Shown here piece by piece: positions 8,383 to 15,239 of a stretch of 48,123 bases of DNA (position 1 is the first letter of the stretch; every line of letters starts with the position of its first letter). The translations under genes were made by a program, and so were the position numbers. The notes beneath the pieces are model-generated. The model was not told the origin of the DNA. It saw nothing but the letters and a program-made list of their open reading frames with translations, and made no database searches. The DNA is from Clostridiales bacterium (GTDB lineage Bacteria; Bacillota; Clostridia; Oscillospirales; Oscillospiraceae), in assembly GCA_029010715.1 (NCBI GenBank), contig JAQXKZ010000026.1, positions 1-48,123 on the forward strand. Reading direction: 5' to 3'.

Positions 8383-8736
8383 TTACTTATACAGGATGAG
8401 CGCAATGAACTCCAGATCCTCATCGCCGGTGTTTTCCACGCTGTGCCCTTCGCCGGAATCGACAAAGGTCATGTCGCCGGGGCCGACGGGGATAAGGCTG
8501 CCGTTATCGCTGTACTCGCCGTGACCCTTGAGAAAATAATAGGTCTCGCCGTCGCCCTGATGCACGTGCCAGCCGAGACTGCAGCCGGGTTTGAGCACCA
8601 CATGGTTGAACAGGCGGCCCTTGCCGTACATCTCGTCGGCGCCGACCAGGATCTTGTGGGCCTCGACTTCGCCGCGGCCGCCGAACATGACCCTGCTCTC
8701 TACGGGGACTTCGCTTTTACGTCTGACAATACTCAT
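8383..8736 (-). CDS. Small cupin-domain protein
   Basis: A 117-residue single-domain cupin. The metal-binding first motif is seen as GWHVHQGDGETYYFLKGHG (about residues 54-72: H-x-H-x-n-E) and the second as PVGPGDMTFVDSGEGHSVEN (about 83-102: G-D, then H). Such proteins bind a metal and a small ligand, as isomerases, dioxygenases or sensors; the reaction cannot be told. It lies 10 bases downstream of the LUD gene on the same strand and is probably co-transcribed. Confidence 0.8.
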   Translation of the reverse strand: MSIVRRKSEVPVESRVMFGGRGEVEAHKILVGADEMYGKGRLFNHVVLKPGCSLGWHVHQGDGETYYFLKGHGEYSDNGSLIPVGPGDMTFVDSGEGHSVENTGDEDLEFIALILYK

Positions 8737-8746
8737 TTTATTTACC

Positions 8747-9337
8747 TCACATTCCCAATTCTTCGTCTATAAGTATTACTTCGGTTTCCATTCTGCTCAT
8801 CGGCCCCCAGAGGACCTCGAGAGCATGGCATATCCGCTGCGGGTGGCGGCAGTCATGGCATTTGCCGTCGAGCTTGCAGGGAGTGTCCACGTCGAAACGC
8901 CTGCAGTTGCGCACAGCGGCGACATTGCGCGCGCGGTGCAGCGCGGAGTCAAAGTCCGGACAGATCTTGTTGGTGCCGGCGATTATATACACCTTTCTGT
9001 GCCCGAACACAAGGCTGGAGATGCGGTTGCCGGTACCGTCAATATTGAGAATCTCACCGTCCTCGCTGATCGCGTTTGCGCTGCTGAGGTAGATGTCGGC
9101 TGTCGCAGCCTTCGCCTGAGTCTCCGCTCCGGGCACCTTCCAATGCCAATACACGGTGTTGTTCTCCGAGAGCTTTTCATACAGCCCGAGCGCATCGACA
9201 GTACCGCTGCCGCCGATGCCGACGCTGCAGCCGTTAATCGCGCCGCAGATGTAATCCGCCGCCTCTGCTCCGGACGCAAAGTGCCTGACCCCAAAGCCTC
9301 TCAGCTCAAGGTTTTTAATTGTTTTTTCGAGATCCAT
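8747..9337 (-). CDS. LUD-domain protein (LutC/YkgG-like)
   Basis: A 196-residue protein of the LUD family (lactate utilisation; formerly DUF162). The family signatures SVGIGGSGTVDALGLYEKL and VYIIAGTNKICPDFDSAL are present, followed by a cysteine cluster (CRRF...PCKLDGKCHDC) seen in stand-alone Clostridia members. LutC is part of the LutABC lactate-oxidation complex, but no lutA or lutB is nearby, so a role in lactate use is uncertain. I chose the ATG at 9335-9337, with GAGGTG about 7 bases upstream, over a GTG 9 bases earlier. A consensus promoter precedes it. Confidence 0.8.
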   Translation of the reverse strand: MDLEKTIKNLELRGFGVRHFASGAEAADYICGAINGCSVGIGGSGTVDALGLYEKLSENNTVYWHWKVPGAETQAKAATADIYLSSANAISEDGEILNIDGTGNRISSLVFGHRKVYIIAGTNKICPDFDSALHRARNVAAVRNCRRFDVDTPCKLDGKCHDCRHPQRICHALEVLWGPMSRMETEVILIDEELGM

Positions 9338-9370
9338 GCAGCACACCTCACTTATATAATTATGTAAGTA

Positions 9371-9399
9371 ATTATACAGGTATGCGGCATGGATGTCAA
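9371..9399 (-). promoter_or_regulatory. Sigma-A promoter of the LUD-cupin operon
   Basis: A perfect consensus on the minus strand: TTGACA (9399-9394), 17-base spacer, TATAAT (9376-9371). Confidence 0.8.
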
Positions 9400-9491
9400 A
9401 GCATTATTGCATACTCTCACTGCCTTTGCATATAAAACGGGACGGAAGATGTGCTGTGCAAAAAACGCACAGACGAGAATGAAAAAAACTC

Positions 9492-9519
9492 TTGCTTTAT
9501 TTCACTAATGTGTTATTAT
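9492..9519 (+). promoter_or_regulatory. Probable sigma-A promoter of the amino-acid ABC operon
   Basis: TTGCTT (9492-9497), 16-base spacer, TATTAT (9514-9519). The leader then carries a short CCGTAA...TTACGG repeat whose right arm touches the GGAGGG ribosome binding site. Confidence 0.5.
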
Positions 9520-9562
9520 ACTACCGTAATAAAAAACAACTCACTTACGGAGGGACTTGAAA

Positions 9563-10405
9563 ATGAAAAAAATTCTTGCTATGATACTTGCCGCCGCCAT
9601 GGTTTTTGCACTGTGTGCCTGCGGGCAGAGCGAGCCTGCGGCTCCCGCGACTGAGGCCCCTGCGGCCGAAGCGACCGAGCCTGTGGCTGAAGAAAAGGGC
9701 GCCGATTCCATGGTATACGCCGTTGAGGCCGGCTCTGCCGGCGAGGCTGTCGCTCAGGAAAAGGGCTGGGAGATCGTCAGCGTCGACACCCAGAGCAAGG
9801 CTCTGATGGAAGTCGCAGCCGGCACCTCCGACGCGGCGATAATCGACCTGCTGATGGCCGGCGCGATGGTCGGCGAGGGCACCAGTTACCCCGACATGAA
9901 GCTCGGTGATGAGCTCACCACCGAGGAGTACGGCGTAGGATGCCGCAAGGGCAGCGATCTGGCCGACTTCATCAACAGCGTGTTCGCCGAGACCTATGCC
10001 GACGGCAGCATGATTGATATTGCAAAGACCTACGGTGTGCAGGCGTCCCTCATTGAGCAGCCCGCCGCAGCCGAAGTCGACTATGCCGACGATGGCGATG
10101 TGGCCTACATCAAGGCAAAGGGTACCCTGATAGTCGGTATCACCGATTTCGAGCCGATGGACTACAAGGATGAAAACGGCGAATGGATCGGTTTTGACGC
10201 GGACATGGCAAGGATCGTCGCAGAGAAGCTCGGCGTTGAGATCCAGTTCATCGAGATCGACTGGGACAACAAGATCCTTGAGCTTGACTCCAAGAGCATC
10301 GACGTCGTCTGGAACGGCATGACGCTCACCAGCGAGGTCATGAACGCCATGCAGTGCACCAACCCCTACTGCAACAACGCGCAGGTCGTTGTCACTGCGG
10401 GCTGA
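9563..10405 (+). CDS. ABC transporter substrate-binding lipoprotein with swapped (circularly permuted) lobes
   Basis: A 280-residue lipoprotein: signal peptide with lipobox LCAC (Cys20), then an Ala/Pro/Glu-rich linker. Residues about 50-158 match what is normally the second part of an amino-acid binding protein (EAGSAGEAVAQEKG, the IIDLLMAG strand, EEYGVGCRKGSDL, then the closing helix ADGSMIDIAKTYG). After a linker, residues about 182-280 match the normally first part (KGTLIVGITDFEPMDYKDEN, GFDADMARIVAEKLGV, VVWNGMTLTSE, QCTNPYCNNAQVVV). The order is therefore reversed, with the break at the first hinge strand. The conserved Arg of the TxxER motif is Val here. ATG at 9563 has GGAGGG 8 bases upstream. 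Permease and ATPase genes follow. Confidence 0.88.
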   Translation: MKKILAMILAAAMVFALCACGQSEPAAPATEAPAAEATEPVAEEKGADSMVYAVEAGSAGEAVAQEKGWEIVSVDTQSKALMEVAAGTSDAAIIDLLMAGAMVGEGTSYPDMKLGDELTTEEYGVGCRKGSDLADFINSVFAETYADGSMIDIAKTYGVQASLIEQPAAAEVDYADDGDVAYIKAKGTLIVGITDFEPMDYKDENGEWIGFDADMARIVAEKLGVEIQFIEIDWDNKILELDSKSIDVVWNGMTLTSEVMNAMQCTNPYCNNAQVVVTAG

Positions 10406-10423
10406 CAGATAACCAACGGAATA

Positions 10424-10461
10424 CCGAAAGGCGAACCGACGCAGGTCAGTTCGCCTTTCGG
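10424..10461 (+). other. Intercistronic hairpin after the binding-protein gene
   Basis: A perfect 13-bp stem (10424-10436 with 10449-10461) with a 12-base loop and no T run. Its place between binding protein and permease suggests mRNA stabilisation or partial termination that raises binding-protein output relative to the membrane parts. Confidence 0.55.
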
Positions 10462-10541
10462 GCGCTGTATATTCCGCTGCCGACGGGCGGATGCCCGCTT
10501 GCCGGACAACGGAAAGAGACTAATTTTCAAGGAGAATCCGT

Positions 10542-11237
10542 ATGTTTTGGACTGTAACAATGAGCCTGCTGGCCGGACTCGGCACAGCGACGAAGCTCTT
10601 TGCGCTGACGCTGCTGTTTGCGCTCCCGCTTGGACTTATTGTGGCCTTCGGCTCAATGAGCAAGTGGGCCCCGTTTTCACGTCTGGCTAAGAACGCGCCG
10701 GGGCTTGCCGCGTTCCGCCCCATAAGCGCGCTGACGAACATTATTGTCTGGATAATCCGCGGTACTCCGCTCATGCTGCAGCTCATAATCATCTATTACG
10801 GCCCGGGACTCTGGTTCGGTCAGAACGTATGGGGCGCCAGGCGTATGCTCGCATGTACCGTTGCCTTTGTCATCAACTATGCCTGCTACTTCTCGGTCAT
10901 ATACCGCGGCGGCATTGAGGGCGTCCCGCAGGGGCAGCGCGAAGCAGGCGAGGTGCTCGGCATGACTAAGACACAGATATTCTTCAAGGTAACGCTGCTG
11001 CAGATGATAAAGCGCATCGTGCCGCCGATGAGCAACGAGATCATCACTCTTGTCAAGGACACCTCGCTTGCGCGTATCATTGCGATCATTGAGCTGACCA
11101 AGGCCGGCGAGGCCTTCATGAAGTCCGACGGTATAACATGGCCGCTGTTTTACACCGGCGTGTATTACCTGCTGTTTGTCGGCGTACTGACGCTGCTGTT
11201 CAACTACATAGAGCGCAGGCTCAGCTACTTCAGATAA
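10542..11237 (+). CDS. Amino-acid ABC transporter permease
   Basis: A 231-residue polar amino-acid permease of the HisM/GlnP type with about five membrane segments. The conserved cytoplasmic EAA loop that contacts the ATPase is visible as EAGEVLGMTKTQIFFKV (about residues 130-146), and the family's RGTPLMLQL segment lies at about 73-81. AAGGAG lies upstream of the ATG. It sits between the permuted binding protein and the ATPase, which starts 11 bases after its stop. A single permease gene implies a homodimer. Confidence 0.92.
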   Translation: MFWTVTMSLLAGLGTATKLFALTLLFALPLGLIVAFGSMSKWAPFSRLAKNAPGLAAFRPISALTNIIVWIIRGTPLMLQLIIIYYGPGLWFGQNVWGARRMLACTVAFVINYACYFSVIYRGGIEGVPQGQREAGEVLGMTKTQIFFKVTLLQMIKRIVPPMSNEIITLVKDTSLARIIAIIELTKAGEAFMKSDGITWPLFYTGVYYLLFVGVLTLLFNYIERRLSYFR

Positions 11238-11248
11238 GGAGGCGCCCC

Positions 11249-12043
11249 ATGGCTATACTTGAAGTTGAAAACCTGAAAAAGAGCTTTGATAATCTGGACG
11301 TCCTCAAAGGCATAAGCTTCTCGCTGAATAAGGGGGAGGCTCTGAGCATCATAGGCTCCTCCGGCAGCGGAAAGACGACCACGCTGCGCTGCCTGAACTT
11401 TCTGGAAATGCCGAGCTCGGGCAAAATAACCGTAAACACCGAGGCAGGCTCGCATGTGCTCTTTGACGACAGCGTGGAGAGGAAGCTCACGGATGGGGAG
11501 ATAAGGAAAAACCGTCTGCATTTCGGCCTTGTGTTCCAGAACTTCAACCTTTTCCCGCAGTATACCGCCCTGGAGAACGTCACCCTCGCGCCGAAGCTGC
11601 AGGCAAAGGCGGGGGAGGACTATAAGTCCGACGCAAAGTCCGTGGTAAAGCGCATCGAGGAACGGGGCGTGGAGCTGCTGAACCAGATGGGGCTGGCCGA
11701 CAGGGCCGGCTATTATCCGCACCAGCTCTCCGGCGGCCAGCAGCAGCGCGTTGCGATTGCGCGCGCTCTCGCGCTTGAGCCGGATATCCTCTGCTTCGAT
11801 GAGCCGACCTCGGCTCTCGACCCGGAGCTCACCGGAGAGGTGCTGAAGGTGATACGCAGCCTTGCCGACAAGGACACGACGATGATAATCGTCACGCACG
11901 AAATGGGATTTGCCCATGATGTGTCCGACAACGTCATATTCATGGACGGCGGCGTCATCGTGGAGCAGGGGCCTCCGTCCCAGGTGCTGGAGAACCCGGC
12001 GGAGGAGCGCACGCGCCAGTTCCTGCGCGGCTACAGCAAGTGA
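11249..12043 (+). CDS. Amino-acid ABC transporter ATP-binding protein
   Basis: A 264-residue ATPase of the GlnQ/HisP type. Walker A is GSSGSGKTT, the signature is [15 protein letters not shown], Walker B is ILCFDEPTSALD and the switch His lies in VTHEMGFAHDV. A segment of about 20 extra residues between Walker A and the Q-loop (EAGSHVLFDDSVERKLTDGE) is usual for GlnQ-like proteins. ATG at 11249 has AAGGAGG 7 bases upstream, and this start removes a spurious upstream extension that overlaps the permease. It is the last gene of the operon. Confidence 0.93.
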   Translation: MAILEVENLKKSFDNLDVLKGISFSLNKGEALSIIGSSGSGKTTTLRCLNFLEMPSSGKITVNTEAGSHVLFDDSVERKLTDGEIRKNRLHFGLVFQNFNLFPQYTALENVTLAPKLQAKAGEDYKSDAKSVVKRIEERGVELLNQMGLADRAGYYPHQLSGGQQQRVAIARALALEPDILCFDEPTSALDPELTGEVLKVIRSLADKDTTMIIVTHEMGFAHDVSDNVIFMDGGVIVEQGPPSQVLENPAEERTRQFLRGYSK

Positions 12044-12105
12044 GCTGATGGCGCATAAAGCGCACAGGAATCTCAGGTATAATTGAAGTTTTTTTAATAA
12101 AGCTG

Positions 12106-12135
12106 TTGACATTATGGCCCTGTATGTGGTATTAT
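12106..12135 (+). promoter_or_regulatory. Promoter of the tRNA gene cluster
   Basis: TTGACA (12106-12111), 18-base spacer, TATTAT (12130-12135), 25 bases before the first tRNA. Confidence 0.65.
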
Positions 12136-12160
12136 CCTAGGGCTGAATGGGAACAGCCAT

Positions 12161-12234
12161 GCGGGTGTAGTTCAATGGTAGAACACCAGCCTTCCAAGCT
12201 GGATACGTGGGTTCGATTCCCATCACCCGCTCCA
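12161..12234 (+). tRNA. tRNA-Gly (TCC)
   Basis: Full cloverleaf of 74 bases with encoded CCA. Acceptor GCGGGTG pairs with CACCCGC; anticodon stem CCAGC/GCTGG with loop CTTCCAA, anticodon TCC at 12193-12195; T loop TTCGATT. Confidence 0.95.
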
Positions 12235-12257
12235 CCTGCTGGATGTGGGCTGGATAT

Positions 12258-12334
12258 GCGCCAATAGCTCAGCAGGATAGAGCAACTGCCTTCTAAGCAG
12301 TAGGTCGGGGGTTCGAATCCCTCTTGGCGTGCCA
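12258..12334 (+). tRNA. tRNA-Arg (TCT)
   Basis: Full cloverleaf of 77 bases with encoded CCA. Acceptor GCGCCAA pairs with TTGGCGT; anticodon loop CTTCTAA, anticodon TCT at 12292-12294; T loop TTCGAAT. Confidence 0.95.
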
Positions 12335-12346
12335 AAAGTAATCTAT

Positions 12347-12423
12347 GGTGGGATTAGCTCAGTTGGTAGAGCACCGGATTGTGGTTCCGGGTGCCGTGGG
12401 TTCGAGCCCCATATCCCACCCCA
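12347..12423 (+). tRNA. tRNA-His (GTG)
   Basis: Full cloverleaf with the extra G(-1) typical of tRNA-His, opposite C73, and encoded CCA. Acceptor GTGGGAT pairs with ATCCCAC; anticodon loop TTGTGGT, anticodon GTG at 12381-12383. Confidence 0.95.
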
Positions 12424-12477
12424 TATATAAATTTACGGGGCTGGCGATGCCGGCCCCGGTTCATAAGCATACAATGA

Positions 12478-12551
12478 TGGGATGTAGTGTAATGGTAACA
12501 CACCGGACTTTGACTCCGATATAGTGGGTTCGAGTCCCGCCATCCCAGCCA
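12478..12551 (+). tRNA. tRNA-Gln (TTG)
   Basis: Full cloverleaf of 74 bases with encoded CCA. Acceptor TGGGATG pairs with CATCCCA; anticodon loop CTTTGAC, anticodon TTG. The weak first pair (T-A) is usual for tRNA-Gln. Confidence 0.95.
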
Positions 12552-12620
12552 CGTTGACGGCTTTCTTCCGCTCCCGCTCCCAGCCCAAGCGTAATATCGC
12601 GGACTCAGAAAGCTCTCTGC

Positions 12621-12662
12621 TTTTCAATCGTGAACCCGGCGCTGCGGGTCACGATTGAAAAA
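12621..12662. terminator. Terminator of the first tRNA group
   Basis: A stem of about 17 bp with one bulged A (TTTTCAATCGTGA... with TCACGATTGAAAA) and a short GC loop, 70 bases after tRNA-Gln. The A/T outer stem makes it look bidirectional. Confidence 0.6.
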
Positions 12663-12719
12663 ACGTGAACCGACTCCCGGGATTTGTCTCCTTGCAGGCC
12701 ATGACCTGACGGAATATAT

Positions 12720-12772
12720 GCCCCGGTAGCTCAGCAGGTACACCGGGCCGCAGCCCGGCGTGTCGAGCCGCA
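12720..12772 (+). pseudogene. Decayed tRNA copy (tRNA-Lys 5' half)
   Basis: The acceptor 5' strand and D-arm start (GCCCCGGTAGCTCAGCAGG) match the functional tRNA-Lys at 12873, and the 20 bases upstream are nearly identical too. Together 12701-12740 and 12854-12893 agree at 38 of 40 positions. After that the D stem is broken, the anticodon loop is gone, and no T arm or matching acceptor 3' strand follows. It is a tandem-duplication remnant 153 bases upstream of the working gene. Confidence 0.7.
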
Positions 12773-12872
12773 ACCGCCGTAGGCGGCGCCTGGCGGCGAG
12801 ACTGAGCACCGCTCCGGCGAAGCCGGAGAGCGTAGGTATAGGGAAAAGTTAAGATGACCTGACAGAATATAT

Positions 12873-12948
12873 GCCCCAGTAGCTCAGCAGGTAGAGCACC
12901 GCCCTTTTAAGGCGGGTGTCCAGGGTTCGAATCCCTGCTGGAGCACCA
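12873..12948 (+). tRNA. tRNA-Lys (TTT)
   Basis: Full cloverleaf of 76 bases with encoded CCA. Anticodon stem CCGCC/GGCGG, loop CTTTTAA, anticodon TTT; T stem CAGGG/CCCTG. The acceptor GCCCCAG against CTGGAGC leaves a C3-A70 mismatch. Confidence 0.92.
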
Positions 12949-12992
12949 CGTCGTCGCGGACTTCGTATCGTTCGCGACGACGTTTTCTTTTT
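12949..12992 (+). terminator. tRNA-Lys terminator
   Basis: A perfect 10-bp stem (12949-12958 with 12973-12982) with a 14-base loop, followed by TTTTCTTTTTC, directly after the CCA of tRNA-Lys. Confidence 0.85.
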
Positions 12993-13387
12993 CAAAGCAA
13001 ACGTCATCTCTCATTCACTCCGTCGCTCCTCCTTTCCAAATCACAACCGCTGCGCTGGGTTGTGATTTGGTTATGGGTACGGAGCGGAAATTCTTTGCTT
13101 CGAAAGAGTTCGCGCTATCCAAGCCTGAGCAAGCTTTATATCGCTTGCTCCGACTTTTTGCAAAAGTCAGAGCGCGCTCATGCCGCCGCTCATTTGTTCC
13201 GCAGTCCTTCATTTCAGAATCGCGGCCTTACCGCGACTTCCGAAAACGAAGACCCCGTAATCCGGACGATCTGACGGGGTCTTCTTTATTTTTCTCGATG
13301 CTTTGAGGACTTTCCTCCGATATCCGTTTTATGCTCCCCATCCGGGAAGAGTATAAACGACCTGAGTTATTGATATGGCGCATCGGC
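12993..13387. other. Intergenic region between tRNA-Lys and the exporter operon
   Basis: About 395 bases without a supported gene. It holds a perfect 13-bp hairpin (13036-13048 with 13058-13070) and the bidirectional terminator at 13248-13293. Overlapping short open frames here lack ribosome binding sites and have no recognisable content. Confidence 0.5.
13248..13293. terminator. Bidirectional terminator, end of the exporter operon
   Basis: An 11-bp stem GAAGACCCCGT with ACGGGGTCTTC (13248-13258, 13274-13284), followed by TTTATTTTTC on the plus strand; on the minus strand the stem is followed by GTTTTC. Confidence 0.7.
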
Positions 13388-15235
13388 TCACTGCGCAAAG
13401 TTGTATTTCAGGGTGTCGGCATAGCTGTAATAGCAGGTGTCGCCCTCGGAGAGACCGGAAATTATTTCGACATTGGTACCGTCAGAGAGCCCGGTCGTGA
13501 CCTCAACGGGATCGGTCAGCTCTTTCCGGCCGCTGTCGTAAGCGGTATATACATATATCCCGCCGCTGTCCTCGTTGATCGCCGCGAGCGGCACGAGCAG
13601 CAGTGAGGGATGCTCTTCGAGTACGATGTATACGCTGGCGTTCATACCTGTAAGCATATCCCGGGTACGTGACAGACTTACTGTGACGGTATATTTCGTG
13701 TTTCCGCCGCTGTTGTCACCGTTTGGGTCTATTGAGCTTATCGTGCCCTCAAAGCGCTGACCGCCCAGAGCGTCAAGAACTACCGACGCTGTCTGTCCGG
13801 TTTTAAGACGGCCGATATCAAGCTCATCCACTGTCAGAAATATTTCGGCGCTGCTGTAATCCGTGAGCGTACATAATTCCGTTTCGCTCATGCTGTAGTT
13901 GTAGTCTGTGTCCGTTTCCTCGCCTGCCGCCGCTGCTCCGCTGCCGGCTCCGCCGGACATGCCGCTCCCCATGCCGCCGTTCATATCACCGTCACCGGGA
14001 AAAGCGCCGCCGGAATCGCTGCCGCCGCTGCTCTGGTAGACGGTCACGCTGATAAGCTCGCCGCTGTCCTGCCTGTAGCGGAGAGCCAGAATGTCACCCG
14101 TCTTTATGCTGCCGGCGTCGACAGAGCCGGTCTTGCCCTCCAGTTCGGAAAAGCTCAGTGTCAGGACGCTGCCGTCGGTGAGCTGGACGGTAAGTGTATC
14201 GCTGTCGGGATCCGTACCGCTGACCCTGCCGATATACTCGACAGTCGGTTCTTCTTCGCCGGGATCCGTTGTCTCGCCGCCTTCGGGATCTGGGGATACA
14301 TCGGGTAGAGGCCCGGACGGGTCCGGATCCTGACCCGGGTCAGGGGACGGTTCGGCTGCGCCGGCGGGATCAAAACCGGTACTTCCCGTCAGAGCCGCCG
14401 TATAACGTATCCTCGCGGAGCGAAGGCTGGGGAGCAGGTGGGTGCCTCCGGAGGCAGCGGCGGGGGAGACGAGAGCGTCCGTGTTCAGGCCGGAGACGCG
14501 TCCGGAAGTGGCGGCATATATGCCGCCGCGCTCATATACGGAAAAGAGCGCCTGCATCTGCTCTTCAAGCTTTTGCCGTTGGCGCATAAGCTCACCTTGC
14601 CGCCCGGAATATTCAGTGTCAGTCAGGCTTATCAGAGCCTGACCGGCGCTGACCTGATCCCCGGGCGCGACGCTGACCCAGGAGACCGTGCCAGTATACC
14701 CGACTACCCTGACGGCTTCACCGGAGACGTCGGAATTGAGGACGATAAGCGCCGTGCTTTCATACATCGTATCGAGCACGCTTTTCCCGATCTCGGCGTA
14801 TACCGCCCCGACAGTTCCGGATACGGGGGCGTATATAACGGAAGATACGCTGTCTGAGCGGCTGCTTTCCAGCTCCGCGTCGAGCTCCTGCATCAGCGTG
14901 CTGAGCCCGGATATTGCGCTGAGCACGGAGGTCCTGTCAAGCGACGCGAGCAGCTGGCCGGCTTCAACGTAGTCACCCTCGCCTACTTCCCAGCTTTTTA
15001 TTTTTATGTCGCCGGCAAGCGCGACAGTTTCGCGTTCCGCATCGCTGATTGTTCCGCCGCTTATCAGCTGTTCGGAAAGAGCTGCGTACTCTGCCCCGGC
15101 AGTCCGGATCTCCTCAATGACCTCATACGCTCCGGCCGGGGCTTTTGCGGGGAGCAGCGCAAGAGTCAGAGCAAGTATGAGCGCGACGGCAGCCGCGGAC
15201 AGCCATATTTTCTTTTTGCCGGTTTTTTTGAGCAT
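13388..15235 (-). CDS. HlyD/MacA-type efflux adaptor (second of two)
   Basis: A 615-residue envelope protein with one N-terminal membrane anchor (about residues 10-29). Lipoyl-like half motifs (WEVGEGDYVEAGQLLASL; VSVAPGDQVSAGQALISL) flank a helical region, and a C-terminal membrane-proximal domain ends in GLSDGTNVEIISGLSEGD. It is longer than usual adaptors (about 350-450) because of a Pro/Asp/Glu linker, an extra beta-rich segment (YIGRVSGTDPDSDTLTVQL) and a Gly/Met/Ser-rich stretch (GDGDMNGGMGSGMSGG). ATG at 15235 has GGAGG 7 bases upstream, lying over the permease stop; an upstream ATG overlaps this site. Last gene of the exporter operon. Confidence 0.85.
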   Translation of the reverse strand: MLKKTGKKKIWLSAAAVALILALTLALLPAKAPAGAYEVIEEIRTAGAEYAALSEQLISGGTISDAERETVALAGDIKIKSWEVGEGDYVEAGQLLASLDRTSVLSAISGLSTLMQELDAELESSRSDSVSSVIYAPVSGTVGAVYAEIGKSVLDTMYESTALIVLNSDVSGEAVRVVGYTGTVSWVSVAPGDQVSAGQALISLTDTEYSGRQGELMRQRQKLEEQMQALFSVYERGGIYAATSGRVSGLNTDALVSPAAASGGTHLLPSLRSARIRYTAALTGSTGFDPAGAAEPSPDPGQDPDPSGPLPDVSPDPEGGETTDPGEEEPTVEYIGRVSGTDPDSDTLTVQLTDGSVLTLSFSELEGKTGSVDAGSIKTGDILALRYRQDSGELISVTVYQSSGGSDSGGAFPGDGDMNGGMGSGMSGGAGSGAAAAGEETDTDYNYSMSETELCTLTDYSSAEIFLTVDELDIGRLKTGQTASVVLDALGGQRFEGTISSIDPNGDNSGGNTKYTVTVSLSRTRDMLTGMNASVYIVLEEHPSLLLVPLAAINEDSGGIYVYTAYDSGRKELTDPVEVTTGLSDGTNVEIISGLSEGDTCYYSYADTLKYNFAQ

Positions 15236-15239
15236 CGGT

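Noticed and set aside
9524-9550. CCGTAA...TTACGG leader repeat as a riboswitch
   Set aside because: Only 6 bp with a long A-rich loop; no known riboswitch core is visible.
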